Below are positions 26,700 through 35,450 of a DNA stretch of 64,000 nt, one piece after another. Source of the DNA: Aurantimonas marianensis (GTDB lineage: Bacteria; Pseudomonadota; Alphaproteobacteria; Rhizobiales; Rhizobiaceae); contig NZ_JALHBS010000016.1 in NCBI RefSeq assembly GCF_024195285.1, positions 26,739 to 90,738 on the forward strand, written 5' to 3'. Below the pieces are notes generated by a model, which had not been told where the DNA came from, did no database searches, and worked only from the letters and a program-made list of their open reading frames with translations. Both the position numbers and the translations under genes were made by a program. Numbering within the stretch: the first letter of the stretch is position 1; every line of letters starts with the position of its first letter.

Positions 26700-27362
26700 T
26701 CAGCCGTTGGTGAGCGGCGAGATCGAGATTTCGACGCGGCGGTTCTGGGCGCGGCCCTGTTCGGAAGCGTTGGAAGCGATCGGCTGGCTTTCGCCGAAGC
26801 CCTGGGTGTTGAGCCGGCGCGGATTGACGCCCTGGCTCGCCAGGAACTGGCTGACCGAGCTGGCGCGCTGCTGCGACAGCTGCAGATTGTAGCCGTCCGA
26901 GCCCTGGCTGTCGGTGTGGCCGTAGACGTCGACAATCGACTTGTCGAACTCCTTGAGAACCAGCGCGACCGAACTGAGCGTCGGATAGAAAGCCGGCAGG
27001 ATCGACGCCTGGTCAGTCGGGAAGGTGATGTTCGACGGCATGTTGAGGATGATGCGGTCGCCGGCCCGGGTGACCGAGACGCCGGTACCCTGGAGCTGCT
27101 GGCGCAACTTGTCTTCCTGCGAATCCATGTAGGCGCCGACGCTACCGCCCGCCAGCACCCCGACGCCGGCGCCGATCAGCGCGGCACGGCCCGAATCGAC
27201 GCCGGTGGCCTCGCCAACCAGATAGCCGCCGAGCGCGCCGACACCGGCGCCGATGCCGGCACCGCCCACGGTATTGGAGAGCTTGGCTTCACCCGTGTAA
27301 GGGTCGGTCGTGCAACCGGCGACGGCGGTGGTCAGCGCAAGGGCGAGGGCGAGCTTTTTCAT
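26700..27362 (-). CDS. OmpA-family outer-membrane lipoprotein with glycine zipper
   Basis: A 220-residue lipoprotein (signal MKKLALALALTTAVAGC, lipidated cysteine at 17). A glycine-zipper region (about residues 32-77) is followed by a C-terminal OmpA peptidoglycan-binding domain. That domain has the expected VYGHTDSQGSDGYNLQLSQQRA and R-rich end NRRVEI. The architecture matches YiaD-type proteins, which anchor the outer membrane to peptidoglycan. The start follows a typical lipoprotein N-terminus and is unambiguous. Confidence 0.9.
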   Translation of the reverse strand: MKKLALALALTTAVAGCTTDPYTGEAKLSNTVGGAGIGAGVGALGGYLVGEATGVDSGRAALIGAGVGVLAGGSVGAYMDSQEDKLRQQLQGTGVSVTRAGDRIILNMPSNITFPTDQASILPAFYPTLSSVALVLKEFDKSIVDVYGHTDSQGSDGYNLQLSQQRASSVSQFLASQGVNPRRLNTQGFGESQPIASNASEQGRAQNRRVEISISPLTNG

Positions 27363-27534
27363 GAACGATATCCACTGTTGACTTCGGGGCCTTCACGGCC
27401 CGCTTCGTGTCCATTCGCGGTCGGCGTTAACGGCTACAGATGACTGAAATACGGCCGACCGGACCGCTGCCGCAATTCCATTGCAGCGTTACCCACAGGT
27501 AACAGATGGGCCGTGCGTGGCGCTGGTCGCGCGC

Positions 27535-27569
27535 GAAAGAAAGGCCGGCCCCGCAAGGCGACGCCGGCC
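27535..27569 (-). terminator. rho-independent terminator of asd
   Basis: On the minus strand GGCCGGC pairs with GCCGGCC across a 13-base loop, and TTTCTTTC follows. It starts 20 bp after the asd stop codon. Confidence 0.8.
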
Positions 27570-27588
27570 GTCCTTTGATCGGGGCTGC

Positions 27589-28620
27589 TCAGGCAGCCCG
27601 CTGTTTTTCCAGAAGGCCGCGATTGATCAGCAGTTCGGCGATCTGAACGGTGTTGAGCGCCGCGCCCTTGCGCAAATTGTCGGAGACGATCCAGATGTTC
27701 AGCCCGTTCTCCAGGGTCTGGTCCTCGCGGATGCGGGAAATGTAGGTGGCGTCCTCGCCAGCCGATTCATACGGCGTGATGTAACCGCCGTCCTCGCGCT
27801 TGTCGATCACCAAGCAGCCCGGCGCCTCGCGCAGGATGTCGCGCGCCTCGTCGGCGGTAATCGGGTTCTCGAACTCGATGTTGACGGCCTCCGAATGGCC
27901 GATGAAGACCGGCACGCGCACCGCCGTACAGGTGACCTTGATCTTGGGATCGAGCATCTTCTTCGTCTCGACCATCACTTTCCACTCTTCCTTGGTGGAA
28001 CCGTCCTCCATGAAGACGTCGATATGCGGAATGACATTGAAGGCGATGCGCTTGGTGAACTTCTTCCGTTCGATCTCGTCGGCGACGAAGACCGCCCGGC
28101 TCTGGGTGAACAGCTCGTCCATGCCGTCCTTTCCCGCGCCGGAGACCGACTGGTAGGTGGAAACGACGATACGCTTGATCCTGGCGTGGTCGTGCAGCGG
28201 CTTCAGCGCGACGACAAGCTGCGCGGTGGAGCAGTTCGGATTGGCGATGATGTTCTTCCTGGTGAAGCCCGTCACGGCGTCGGCATTCACTTCCGGAACG
28301 ATCAGCGGCACGTCGGGATCGTAGCGGAAGGCCGAGGAATTATCGATGACGACGCAGCCCTTGGCCGCGATCTTCGGCGACCACTCCTTGGAGATGTCGC
28401 CCCCGGCCGACATCAGGCAGATGTCGGTTCCCGCGAAATCATGCTGGTCGAGCGGCTTCACCTTCAGCGTCTTGTCGCCGAAGGAGACCTCGGTGCCCGG
28501 GCTGCGGCGCGAGGCGAGCGCCACGACCTCGTCCGCCGGAAAGCCCCGCTCGGCGAGGATGCTGAGCATTTCGCGCCCGACATTGCCGGTGGCGCCGACG
28601 ATGGCAACCTTGTAACCCAT
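27589..28620 (-). CDS. asd: aspartate-semialdehyde dehydrogenase
   Basis: Reduces aspartyl phosphate to aspartate semialdehyde for the lysine, threonine, methionine and diaminopimelate branches. The 343-residue protein begins with the NADP-binding VAIVGATGNVGREML. It has the catalytic cysteine in NPNCSTAQLV and the substrate-binding region around GAGKDGMDELF. The start MGYKVAIVG is chosen at the nucleotide-binding strand; the frame extends only 13 residues further upstream. It is followed by its own terminator. Confidence 0.95.
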   Translation of the reverse strand: MGYKVAIVGATGNVGREMLSILAERGFPADEVVALASRRSPGTEVSFGDKTLKVKPLDQHDFAGTDICLMSAGGDISKEWSPKIAAKGCVVIDNSSAFRYDPDVPLIVPEVNADAVTGFTRKNIIANPNCSTAQLVVALKPLHDHARIKRIVVSTYQSVSGAGKDGMDELFTQSRAVFVADEIERKKFTKRIAFNVIPHIDVFMEDGSTKEEWKVMVETKKMLDPKIKVTCTAVRVPVFIGHSEAVNIEFENPITADEARDILREAPGCLVIDKREDGGYITPYESAGEDATYISRIREDQTLENGLNIWIVSDNLRKGAALNTVQIAELLINRGLLEKQRAA

Positions 28621-28882
28621 GGGATACAACCCTTCGCTCTCCCCGTCCGACCATTGCACGCTCGTCTACCGCCCCGGGGGAGACAAGCGGGGCAGACGGC
28701 GTCAGATAATCGACGTTTTGATCGTGGAGCGTGCGGACATAGGCTGCGATATGCGCGGAGACGCGTCGCTTGTCAATCACGCGGGATTGATGGCGGTTCG
28801 GGCAGGGAAGATCATGTCCCGATCAACAAAACCTTCTTCGCTGCGTTCCTGTCCCAGCCCGACTCTCGAGAAGGAATACGAA

Positions 28883-29284
28883 ATGGCCAGCAAGAACCCA
28901 ACCCGAGCGCGCGCGGTCCTGGTGGCCGCCGTCTTGATCGCCGCCCCGGTCGCCGCATCAGCCCATCATGGCTGGGCCTGGACCGAAGAGCAGGAAAGCC
29001 GGTTGCGAGGAACCATTGTCGCGATGTCCCTCGGCAACCCGCATGCTCATCTCGTGGTGGAGAACGAAGAGGGCGTCTGGGAAGTCGACCGCGCCCCGCC
29101 CGCGGCCACGCAGCGATCCGGATTCGTCGAGGGTGTCGCCGCCGTCGGCGACCAGGCCGCCTTTACCGGTCATCGGTCGCGCGATCCCAACGAACGCGTC
29201 TTCAAGGCCGAAACCGTCACGGTGAACGGGACGACCTATGATGTCTATCCCCGCCGCGAGAAAAGCCTCGAACCGTCGGCCTGA
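28883..29284 (+). CDS. DUF6152-like periplasmic protein
   Basis: A 133-residue exported protein. The signal peptide (ARAVLVAAVLIAAPVAASA) is followed by HHGWAWTEEQ, a histidine-containing start typical of DUF6152 proteins, then a compact beta-rich domain (LRGTIVAMSLGNPHAHLVVEN...). A good GAAGGAA ribosome-binding site supports the ATG at 28883; a longer frame upstream is not family-like. The next gene (DUF6644-like) follows by 24 bp, so they are probably co-transcribed. Function unknown; a metal-related role of the N-terminal histidines is speculation. Confidence 0.72.
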   Translation: MASKNPTRARAVLVAAVLIAAPVAASAHHGWAWTEEQESRLRGTIVAMSLGNPHAHLVVENEEGVWEVDRAPPAATQRSGFVEGVAAVGDQAAFTGHRSRDPNERVFKAETVTVNGTTYDVYPRREKSLEPSA

Positions 29285-29308
29285 CCATCCGTTGCCGGAG
29301 CGCGATCG

Positions 29309-29788
29309 GTGATCGATGAGTTCCTCGTCGCCGTGGCGGCCTCGCCGGTCGCCACCGCGTTGAAAGCCTCGCGCGTGGTTTATCCGCTCGTCAACGCCGC
29401 TCATATTCTCTCGCTCGCGACGCTGTTTGGCGCGATCATGGCGCTCGACCTAAGGCTGCTGGGTGCGTTCCGCATCGCGCCGGTCCAGCCGCTCGCCGTG
29501 GTGCTTCCCAAACTCGCGGCCGCCGGCCTTGCCGCCGCGGTCATGACTGGCGCGTTGCTGTTTATGGTCCAGCCACTCGATTATGCCGCCAACCCCGCCT
29601 TTCTGACAAAGATCGGGTTGGTGGGCATTGGTACCCTGCACGCCGGTTTCGTTCACGCCACCGGCCATTGGCAGCGCGTTGTCGACGAGGGGCACCTGTC
29701 CGGATCGATCAGGATATCGGCCGCGCTGTCCATGACGATCTGGATGGCGGCGATCGTCGCCGGACGATTTATCGCATTCGTCGGGTGA
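29309..29788 (+). CDS. DUF6644-like membrane protein
   Basis: A 159-residue integral membrane protein with four hydrophobic segments. The first contains VVYPLVNAAHILSLATLFGAIMALDLRLLG, and a second histidine-bearing helix is GTLHAGFVHATGHW. This arrangement, with histidines inside helices, is reminiscent of small haem- or copper-related membrane proteins, but I cannot assign a function. It is directly downstream of the DUF6152-like gene. Confidence 0.7.
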   Translation: MIDEFLVAVAASPVATALKASRVVYPLVNAAHILSLATLFGAIMALDLRLLGAFRIAPVQPLAVVLPKLAAAGLAAAVMTGALLFMVQPLDYAANPAFLTKIGLVGIGTLHAGFVHATGHWQRVVDEGHLSGSIRISAALSMTIWMAAIVAGRFIAFVG

Positions 29789-29802
29789 CGGGCGCGGTCG
29801 CG

Positions 29803-29832
29803 AAAAAGGCCGGTCTCCCATGGAGCCGGCCA
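29803..29832 (-). terminator. rho-independent terminator of the 32-residue ORF
   Basis: On the minus strand GGCCGGCTCC pairs with GGAGACCGGCC around a CAT loop with one bulge, and TTTTT (29807-29803) follows. It lies 24 bp after the stop of the small minus-strand ORF at 29856. Confidence 0.8.
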
Positions 29833-29855
29833 TTCGCATTACTTGGTTTGCCCTT

Positions 29856-29954
29856 CTAGACCCGCCGAGGGCCGCGCTTGGGCTCGCTGTCGCGGCCGAG
29901 GAACTTCTTGGCGACCCAGCCGACGAAGACGGCCTTGAGGATGCTCCTGATCAT
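29856..29954 (-). CDS. 32-residue amphipathic peptide, unknown
   Basis: Encodes a short peptide with a hydrophobic/amphipathic N-terminal half (MIRSILKAVFVGWVAKKFLG) and a basic tail (KRGPRRV). GGAG nine bases before the ATG is a good ribosome-binding site. It has a TATACT -10 element upstream and an intrinsic terminator downstream, so it looks like a complete small transcription unit, although read-through from leuB (102 bp upstream) is possible. No family recognised. Confidence 0.55.
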   Translation of the reverse strand: MIRSILKAVFVGWVAKKFLGRDSEPKRGPRRV

Positions 29955-29966
29955 CGTTGCTCTCCT

Positions 29967-29992
29967 GCAAATGATAATGACTGCGAGTATAA
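29967..29992 (-). promoter_or_regulatory. promoter -10 and Fur/Mur-like operator before the 32-residue ORF
   Basis: On the minus strand TATACT (29992-29987) resembles a -10 element. Just downstream, on the plus strand, GCAAATGATAATGACTGCG (29967-29985) matches the classical 19-base Fur box at 12 positions, including a run of nine (AATGATAAT). In rhizobia the related regulators Mur and Irr use similar AT-rich sites. The site would overlap the transcription start, as expected for repression. No good -35 was found. Confidence 0.4.
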
Positions 29993-30056
29993 TGCATGGT
30001 CGCGTCAGGTGGTTGCATGAGGGCTGATCTTCAGCAGACCGCAAGGGGGCGAGAGG

Positions 30057-31169
30057 TCAGGCCGTGAGCTTCGTCCGGAAACTGTCGCGCACCGCGTCGC
30101 CCATCCCGGCCGTGCCGACCTGGCGGCAACCGTCGCGCATGATGTCGACGGTGCGGATGCCCGCGTCGAGTCCCTCGGCGATCGCGGACTCCAGCGCCTC
30201 GGCCTCGGCGGTCATCGCGAAGGAATAGCGCAGGCACATTGCCAGGGAGGCGATCATCGCCAGCGGGTTGGCGATGCCCTGGCCGGCGATATCGGGTGCC
30301 GAGCCATGCACCGGCTCGTACAGCGCGCGCCGCTTGCCGGTCTTGGCATCGACGGCGCCGAGCGAGGCCGAGGGTAGCATGCCGAGCGAGCCGGTCAGCA
30401 TCGCCGCGATGTCCGACAGCATGTCGCCGAACAGATTGTCGGTGACGATGACGTCGAACTGCTTCGGTGCGCGCACCAGCTGCATCCCGCCGGAATCGGC
30501 CAGCATGTGTTCGAGTTGCATGTCGGCATATTCGTCCCGGTGGATGCGCGTCACCACCTCGGTCCAGTAGAGGCCGGACTTCATGACGTTGCGCTTTTCC
30601 ATCGACGTCACCTTGCCGCGGCGGGCCCGGGCGAGGTCGAAGGCTGCGCGGGCGATGCGCTCGATTTCATAGGTCTCGTAGACCTGCGTGTCGACGGCGC
30701 GTTTCTGGCCATTGCCGAGATCGATGATTTCCTTCGGCTCGCCGAAATAGACGCCGCCGGTAAGCTCGCGCACGATCAAAATGTCGAGCCCTTCGATCAC
30801 CTCGCGCTTCAGCGACGAGGAGCCCGCCAGCGCCGGATAGCAGATCGCCGGGCGCAGATTGGCGAACAGCTCCATGTCCTTGCGCAGACGCAACAATCCG
30901 GCCTCCGGCCGCAGCTCGTAGGCAACGCCGTCCCATTTCGCTCCGCCTACCGCGCCGAACAGGATCGCGTCGGCCTGCATCGCCAGATCCATCGTCGCAT
31001 CCGACACCGGCTTGCCGCAGTCGTCATAGGCCGAACCGCCGACGAGCGCGGTTTCCATCTCGAAGCCGGCGTCGCTCGCCTCGTTCAACAAGGCGACCAG
31101 CTTTTCGACCTCCGCCATCGTCTCGGGGCCGATGCCGTCGCCGGGAAGCAGCAGAAGCTTGGTGGTCAT
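30057..31169 (-). CDS. leuB: 3-isopropylmalate dehydrogenase
   Basis: Oxidative decarboxylation step of leucine synthesis, NAD-dependent. The 370-residue protein has the family N-terminus [16 protein letters not shown]. The substrate-binding segment is ELTGGVYFG, the catalytic tyrosine/lysine region lies near [15 protein letters not shown], and [30 protein letters not shown] and the NAD-binding [18 protein letters not shown] follow. leuD, another leucine-pathway gene, is about 5 kb away. Confidence 0.95.
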   Translation of the reverse strand: MTTKLLLLPGDGIGPETMAEVEKLVALLNEASDAGFEMETALVGGSAYDDCGKPVSDATMDLAMQADAILFGAVGGAKWDGVAYELRPEAGLLRLRKDMELFANLRPAICYPALAGSSSLKREVIEGLDILIVRELTGGVYFGEPKEIIDLGNGQKRAVDTQVYETYEIERIARAAFDLARARRGKVTSMEKRNVMKSGLYWTEVVTRIHRDEYADMQLEHMLADSGGMQLVRAPKQFDVIVTDNLFGDMLSDIAAMLTGSLGMLPSASLGAVDAKTGKRRALYEPVHGSAPDIAGQGIANPLAMIASLAMCLRYSFAMTAEAEALESAIAEGLDAGIRTVDIMRDGCRQVGTAGMGDAVRDSFRTKLTA

Positions 31170-31443
31170 CGAAATCCTTCCTTACCAAGATTTGTCGCCT
31201 CTGCTACCCGCGAGAGCCGCGCGCCGCAAGGCCGGTTGGCCCATCCGGAAGGCGCGCGCTGCCCTCGCCTCGCGACAGCTGATGGTGGCGCGCTCGACTG
31301 AAATACCTCGATTTCGACATAATGTTTCAACCCCTGGTTAACGCTTCGGGAGCGATAGATCGGCCATGCAGCCACGGCGAAAGCCGCCCGCGACTGGCCG
31401 GTTTGCCGGCCGCCGCCGTGTTGTCCTGCCGGCGGAGAAAGCC

Positions 31444-32349
31444 ATGCCATTCGTCAGTTCCCGAGTCGCCGACAACTTGACGATCAGCCTCGCCATCCTG
31501 TTCGGCGTCCTCGTTCTTCGCTGGTTGGGCGAGTGGCTCGCCACCCGCAGGGCCGATCCGATCGTCAAACGCCAACGCCGCTTCACCATTCGCGCCGTCT
31601 GCAACGCGGTTCTGGCAATCGCTCTCCTCGGAATCTGGCTGAGCGAGATCCAGAACATCGTCTTCTCGCTGGCGGCGGTGATGGTGGCTCTGGTGGTGGC
31701 GACCAAGGAGCTGATCATGTGCATCGCGGGCTCGGTGCTGCGCTTCAGCGGCCATCTCTTCAAGGTCGGCGATCGTATCGAGATGAGCGGCATCCATGGT
31801 GAAGTGATCGACCATGGGCTGTTCTCCACGACGATCATGGAGCTGCCACCGCATCATCTCGGCCATGCCGGCACCGGTCGGACGGTGATGCTGCCGAACT
31901 CGATCCTGCTGACCGGGCCGGTCAGGGTCGAGCCGCAGCCGCGCCACTTCGCGCCGCATCGCTTTACCTTGACGCTGGAGATGGCAAGACCGGTGCGGGA
32001 AACGATGGCGCTGATCGAGGCAGCGGCCGGGGCGGCGGTTGGCGACGACCTCGAACGGGCAACGCGTTTCCATCGCCTGGCCGCTGGCAAAGCCGGCGCC
32101 GATATCGCGGGGCCCGGCTTTGAGGTGGCGGTGGCGACATCGGAGATCGGCAAGCTGCAGTTTCACGTCATGATCTACTGCCTGGTCAGGGACGCCAGGG
32201 CGCTCGAGCAGAAGATATTGCTGGACGTCCTTTCGGCGGCGTTGCCGGAGGCCCGGAACTCGGCGCTACCCGCGGAAGCTGCCGGGTGGGACGATATCGC
32301 ACGCCAGCTCCGCGCCACCGCCTGGCCGCAGGCGCACGTGGCGGCGTAG
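31444..32349 (+). CDS. small MscS-family mechanosensitive channel-like protein
   Basis: A 301-residue membrane protein. Three hydrophobic segments lie in the first 100 residues (NLTISLAILFGVLVLRWLG, RAVCNAVLAIALLGIWLSEI, NIVFSLAAVMVALVVATKELI), followed by the MscS beta domain (FKVGDRIEMSGIHGEVIDHGLFSTTI and RTVMLPNSILLTGPV). MscS channels release solutes on osmotic downshock. The ATG at 31444 has GGAGAAAG upstream; the longer frame is arginine-rich and rejected. The 274 bp before it, shared with the divergent leuB, hold no gene. Confidence 0.82.
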   Translation: MPFVSSRVADNLTISLAILFGVLVLRWLGEWLATRRADPIVKRQRRFTIRAVCNAVLAIALLGIWLSEIQNIVFSLAAVMVALVVATKELIMCIAGSVLRFSGHLFKVGDRIEMSGIHGEVIDHGLFSTTIMELPPHHLGHAGTGRTVMLPNSILLTGPVRVEPQPRHFAPHRFTLTLEMARPVRETMALIEAAAGAAVGDDLERATRFHRLAAGKAGADIAGPGFEVAVATSEIGKLQFHVMIYCLVRDARALEQKILLDVLSAALPEARNSALPAEAAGWDDIARQLRATAWPQAHVAA

Positions 32350-32536
32350 CCCGGATGGGTCACGTCCGTCCGGGAACTCACCCCACGCGGCGCGTGAAGA
32401 ACCGGCCGCGGCCGGCACCATTCGTAGCCGCCGGCAAAGCCGCGCGACATGTCGTGCCTGGATAGCGGACCGGGCCGTCTCGCTTGGCGCGAAGCGGCCC
32501 TGACGGTTGCGGGTGATACCGGAGCGAAGGCCCGGC

Positions 32537-33496
32537 TCAGCCCTCCGGGATCGGCTTCGACGTCAATTCGTCCGCGCTGGCGCGCACGAAGCCGTAGCTT
32601 TCATAAATTGCCTGCGCCTCGTCGGAGCGCAGATAATCGAGGAATGTCTCGGCATTGTCGGGATTGCGGGCCGTGGTCAGCGTGCCGATGGCATAGGCGA
32701 CGTTGTCCTGCTGGTTCTGCGGCGCCGGGATCTCGACGCCGTCGATCTTGCGGCCCTCGGCCTTGGCGTGGCGCACTTCGGTTTCCCAGACGATGCCGAC
32801 ATCCGCCTCGCCGGCCTCGATGCGGTCGGGCGTCTCGCGATGGTGCCGCTCGGTGAACCAGGTCTTGCCTTCCACGGCCCAACAGCCCTTGCAGTCGGCG
32901 TTTCCGGTGACCTTTTCGTAGATGCCCATGTCCTTGAGCATCCGCGATCCGTAGAAACGGAAGATGCCCTCGGTCTGCGGATTGGGATGGGACTGCACCA
33001 GATCGTCTCGCGCCAGGTCCTCGGCGCCCTTGATGTCCTTGGGATTGCCTTCGGCAACCATCAGGGACAGCCGATTGTGCGTATAGACCATATAGGTGTC
33101 CATCACACCGGCGGCCTTCAGCTTCTGCAAGTGCCCGAGGTTCACGCTTGCGTAAAGATCAGGGTTCTGCGCCGTGTCCTTGCCCTTGATCTGACCCTGT
33201 TTCAGGATTTGCTGGTTGATAATCTGCCCCGGCGGGATGGTCTCTACATACACTTTCGCGATGTTCGGATGCTTCGACTGGAAATCCTTGATCAGCTCTT
33301 CCATGACCATGAACTGGTTTCCGGCGAGATACATGACCAGATCAGCCGTGTAGGAATCCTCGATCGCGCTATATTCGACCTCCCCTCCTGCGGTGAAGGT
33401 GCGGTAATCCTTGTCGCCGCTTTCATCTTCCTGCGCGAATGCCGTTCCGGCCAAGAAGATCGCGGCAACGGCGGTCGTAATTATTCTTTTTAACAT
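32537..33496 (-). CDS. orphan periplasmic substrate-binding protein (ModA/SBP-like)
   Basis: A 319-residue exported binding protein: signal peptide MLKRIITTAVAAIFLAGTAFA, then a type II periplasmic fold resembling the molybdate/sulfate group (DLVMYLAGNQFMVMEELIKDF, GEADVGIVWETEVRH, ARNPDNAETFLDYL). No ABC permease or ATPase gene is nearby. The central region has a CKGC pair (NADCKGCWAVEG), uncommon in such proteins, which may form a disulfide. The start at MLKRI is preferred for the signal peptide, with GGGAGGAAA just upstream. Ligand unknown. Confidence 0.78.
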   Translation of the reverse strand: MLKRIITTAVAAIFLAGTAFAQEDESGDKDYRTFTAGGEVEYSAIEDSYTADLVMYLAGNQFMVMEELIKDFQSKHPNIAKVYVETIPPGQIINQQILKQGQIKGKDTAQNPDLYASVNLGHLQKLKAAGVMDTYMVYTHNRLSLMVAEGNPKDIKGAEDLARDDLVQSHPNPQTEGIFRFYGSRMLKDMGIYEKVTGNADCKGCWAVEGKTWFTERHHRETPDRIEAGEADVGIVWETEVRHAKAEGRKIDGVEIPAPQNQQDNVAYAIGTLTTARNPDNAETFLDYLRSDEAQAIYESYGFVRASADELTSKPIPEG

Positions 33497-33608
33497 TGGT
33501 TTTTCCTCCCATAAGGCGGACGAATTCATACATGCGAATGAGCGAATGTAAAGCAGGCCGTCGTCCGAGATATTGCGCAGCCGGTCTCTCGATCGGCGGG
33601 ACGCAGCC

Positions 33609-34235
33609 TCACAAGTGCGACGCGAGCTTGCGCACGAGCTGTTTGCGCTGGCGTCGCGAGTGAAGCTGCCGGGTCCAGAGCGTATCCGGGCTGATCCGCA
33701 TGCCGCCAGCCTCGGCCCGCACGAAGGAGAAGCGCCGCGACGCCCCGACGGGAAGCCGGTCGGATCCGTAGAGAGCGAGCACTGTCAGTTCGATGGCGTT
33801 GACGGCATCGGTCCAGTTGTGCAGCCGCGCGCGGTCGGGGTCCGTTTCGACCAATTGGGAGACGAACTCGTCGAAATGGCCGATGTCGAGATACTCGCCG
33901 GCGGATAGACTCCCCTGGCGCATCGATGAGCGTGGGTCGGCGCCCAGATCCTCCGGGAGATCGCGCAGGTCGGTGAGGGCATATTCGTAGGACTTGGCCT
34001 CGGTCTCCAGCGTCGCGATGATGCTTGTAACGTAAAGCGGCTCGGCGCTCATGCTGGTGATGAGGCAGCGTGACCGGATGCCGTGTCCGGCGCCGCGGCT
34101 GATCAGGATGGAGGAACGGCGCTGGCGGCGGTAGCCGTTCAGCAGAAGTTGCAGATAGACGATCCAGACGACCAGCATGGCCATGCTGACCGCAAGGCTC
34201 AGCACGTCGGTGTTTTGCGACAGCCAGTTCCACAT
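33609..34235 (-). CDS. single-span membrane protein, unknown
   Basis: A 208-residue protein with one N-terminal transmembrane helix (DVLSLAVSMAMLVVWIVYLQLLL) followed by a basic stretch (NGYRRQRRSSILISRG) and a soluble domain of about 150 residues on the cytoplasmic side. AGGAG upstream supports the ATG at 34235 over a frame open to 34283. I do not recognise the soluble domain. It lies 112 bp upstream of the orphan binding-protein gene on the same strand and could be linked to it. Confidence 0.65.
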   Translation of the reverse strand: MWNWLSQNTDVLSLAVSMAMLVVWIVYLQLLLNGYRRQRRSSILISRGAGHGIRSRCLITSMSAEPLYVTSIIATLETEAKSYEYALTDLRDLPEDLGADPRSSMRQGSLSAGEYLDIGHFDEFVSQLVETDPDRARLHNWTDAVNAIELTVLALYGSDRLPVGASRRFSFVRAEAGGMRISPDTLWTRQLHSRRQRKQLVRKLASHL

Positions 34236-34442
34236 GAGGGCGCTCCTGGGCTCGTTCGGCAACGCGTCCGCCGGCTGCGTCAATCGCCTGCGGAACGCGG
34301 GAACGCCGCGATCGATCCGTTTGGCCCCGCCGAAATCCCGCCGCGATCACGCCGAATCGTCAAAGCGTGACTCGCTTGGCGCGCGGCCGGCGCGCACAAT
34401 CGCGACCGGAACGCGACGGCGATGCGGGATCGGGAGGAAACG

Positions 34443-35435
34443 ATGCACCTAGGATTGCGGTGGGGCGCATTCGCCACGGCGATGACGCTTCTGATGATGA
34501 CTGGACTGGCCGGCGCGAACCCGGCGCGCTGGGCCGCCGAGGGGTGGCGGACGGATTTCTCCAAGCAATCGGTCGATCTCACCGAGATCATTTCGGGCGG
34601 TCCGCCGAAGGACGGCATCCCGGCGATCGACGATCCGCGCTTCGTGACGGCTGCCGAGGCGGATAATCTCCAGCCGCGCGAGCCGGTGATCCAGCTGACC
34701 GTCGGCGGCGAGACCCGTGCCTATCCCTTGAGCATCCTGATGTTTCATGAGATCGTCAACGATACGGTCGCCGGCGTTCCGGTCGCCGTCACCTATTGCC
34801 CGCTCTGCAACGCGGCGATCGTCTTCGAGCGTGAGCGCGACGGAAAAATCCTCGATTTCGGCACCACCGGCAAGCTGCGCCATTCCGATCTCGTCATGTA
34901 CGACCGGCAGACGGAAAGCTGGTGGCAGCAATTCACCGGCACGGGGATCGCGGGTGCCCTGACCGGCAAGACGCTCGACGTCATTCCGTCGGGCCTCGTC
35001 TCCTGGCAGGCCTTCGCCAAGCGCCATCCGGGCGCCAAGGTGCTGGCGCCGCCGAAGAACATGAGCCGGCCCTATGGCCAGAACCCCTATGTCTCCTATG
35101 ACGGCTCGGCGACGCCGTTCCTCTATCGCGGCGAGATGCCGGAGGGGATCGAGCCGATGGCGCGGGTGGTCGTCGTGCGCGCGGCGAAAACCAACGAGCC
35201 GGTCTCCATCGTCTCCTTGGCGAAGTTGCGCAAAGGCGGGAGCCTCGAGCGTGGCGGCTATCGCTTGAGCTGGGAGAAGGGGCAGGCCTCGGCACTGGAT
35301 ACGCGCGATATCGGCAAAGGCCGCGAAGTCGGCACCGTCAGCGTCACCGGACCGGACGGCGAGCCCGCGGTCCACGACATCACCTTTGCCTTCGTTGCCC
35401 ACGCCTTCCATCCGGAGATGGAAATCGAGGGGTAG
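34443..35435 (+). CDS. DUF3179 exported protein
   Basis: A 330-residue protein with a signal peptide (LRWGAFATAMTLLMMTGLAGA) and the DUF3179 domain. It shows the family's conserved PREPVIQLTVGGETRAYPLSIL and the cysteine motif TYCPLCNAAIVFER, a CxxC that may bind a metal or be redox-active. A GGGAGGAAA ribosome-binding site precedes the chosen start. Function of the family is unknown. It is monocistronic; the convergent ridA-like gene ends 15 bp later. Confidence 0.85.
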   Translation: MHLGLRWGAFATAMTLLMMTGLAGANPARWAAEGWRTDFSKQSVDLTEIISGGPPKDGIPAIDDPRFVTAAEADNLQPREPVIQLTVGGETRAYPLSILMFHEIVNDTVAGVPVAVTYCPLCNAAIVFERERDGKILDFGTTGKLRHSDLVMYDRQTESWWQQFTGTGIAGALTGKTLDVIPSGLVSWQAFAKRHPGAKVLAPPKNMSRPYGQNPYVSYDGSATPFLYRGEMPEGIEPMARVVVVRAAKTNEPVSIVSLAKLRKGGSLERGGYRLSWEKGQASALDTRDIGKGREVGTVSVTGPDGEPAVHDITFAFVAHAFHPEMEIEG

Positions 35436-35450
35436 ATTGACCGGCCCTGA

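Noticed and set aside
32350..32374. Hairpin CCCGGA...TCCGGG after the MscS-like gene as terminator
   Set aside because: No U-run follows on either strand, so there is not enough evidence to call an intrinsic terminator.
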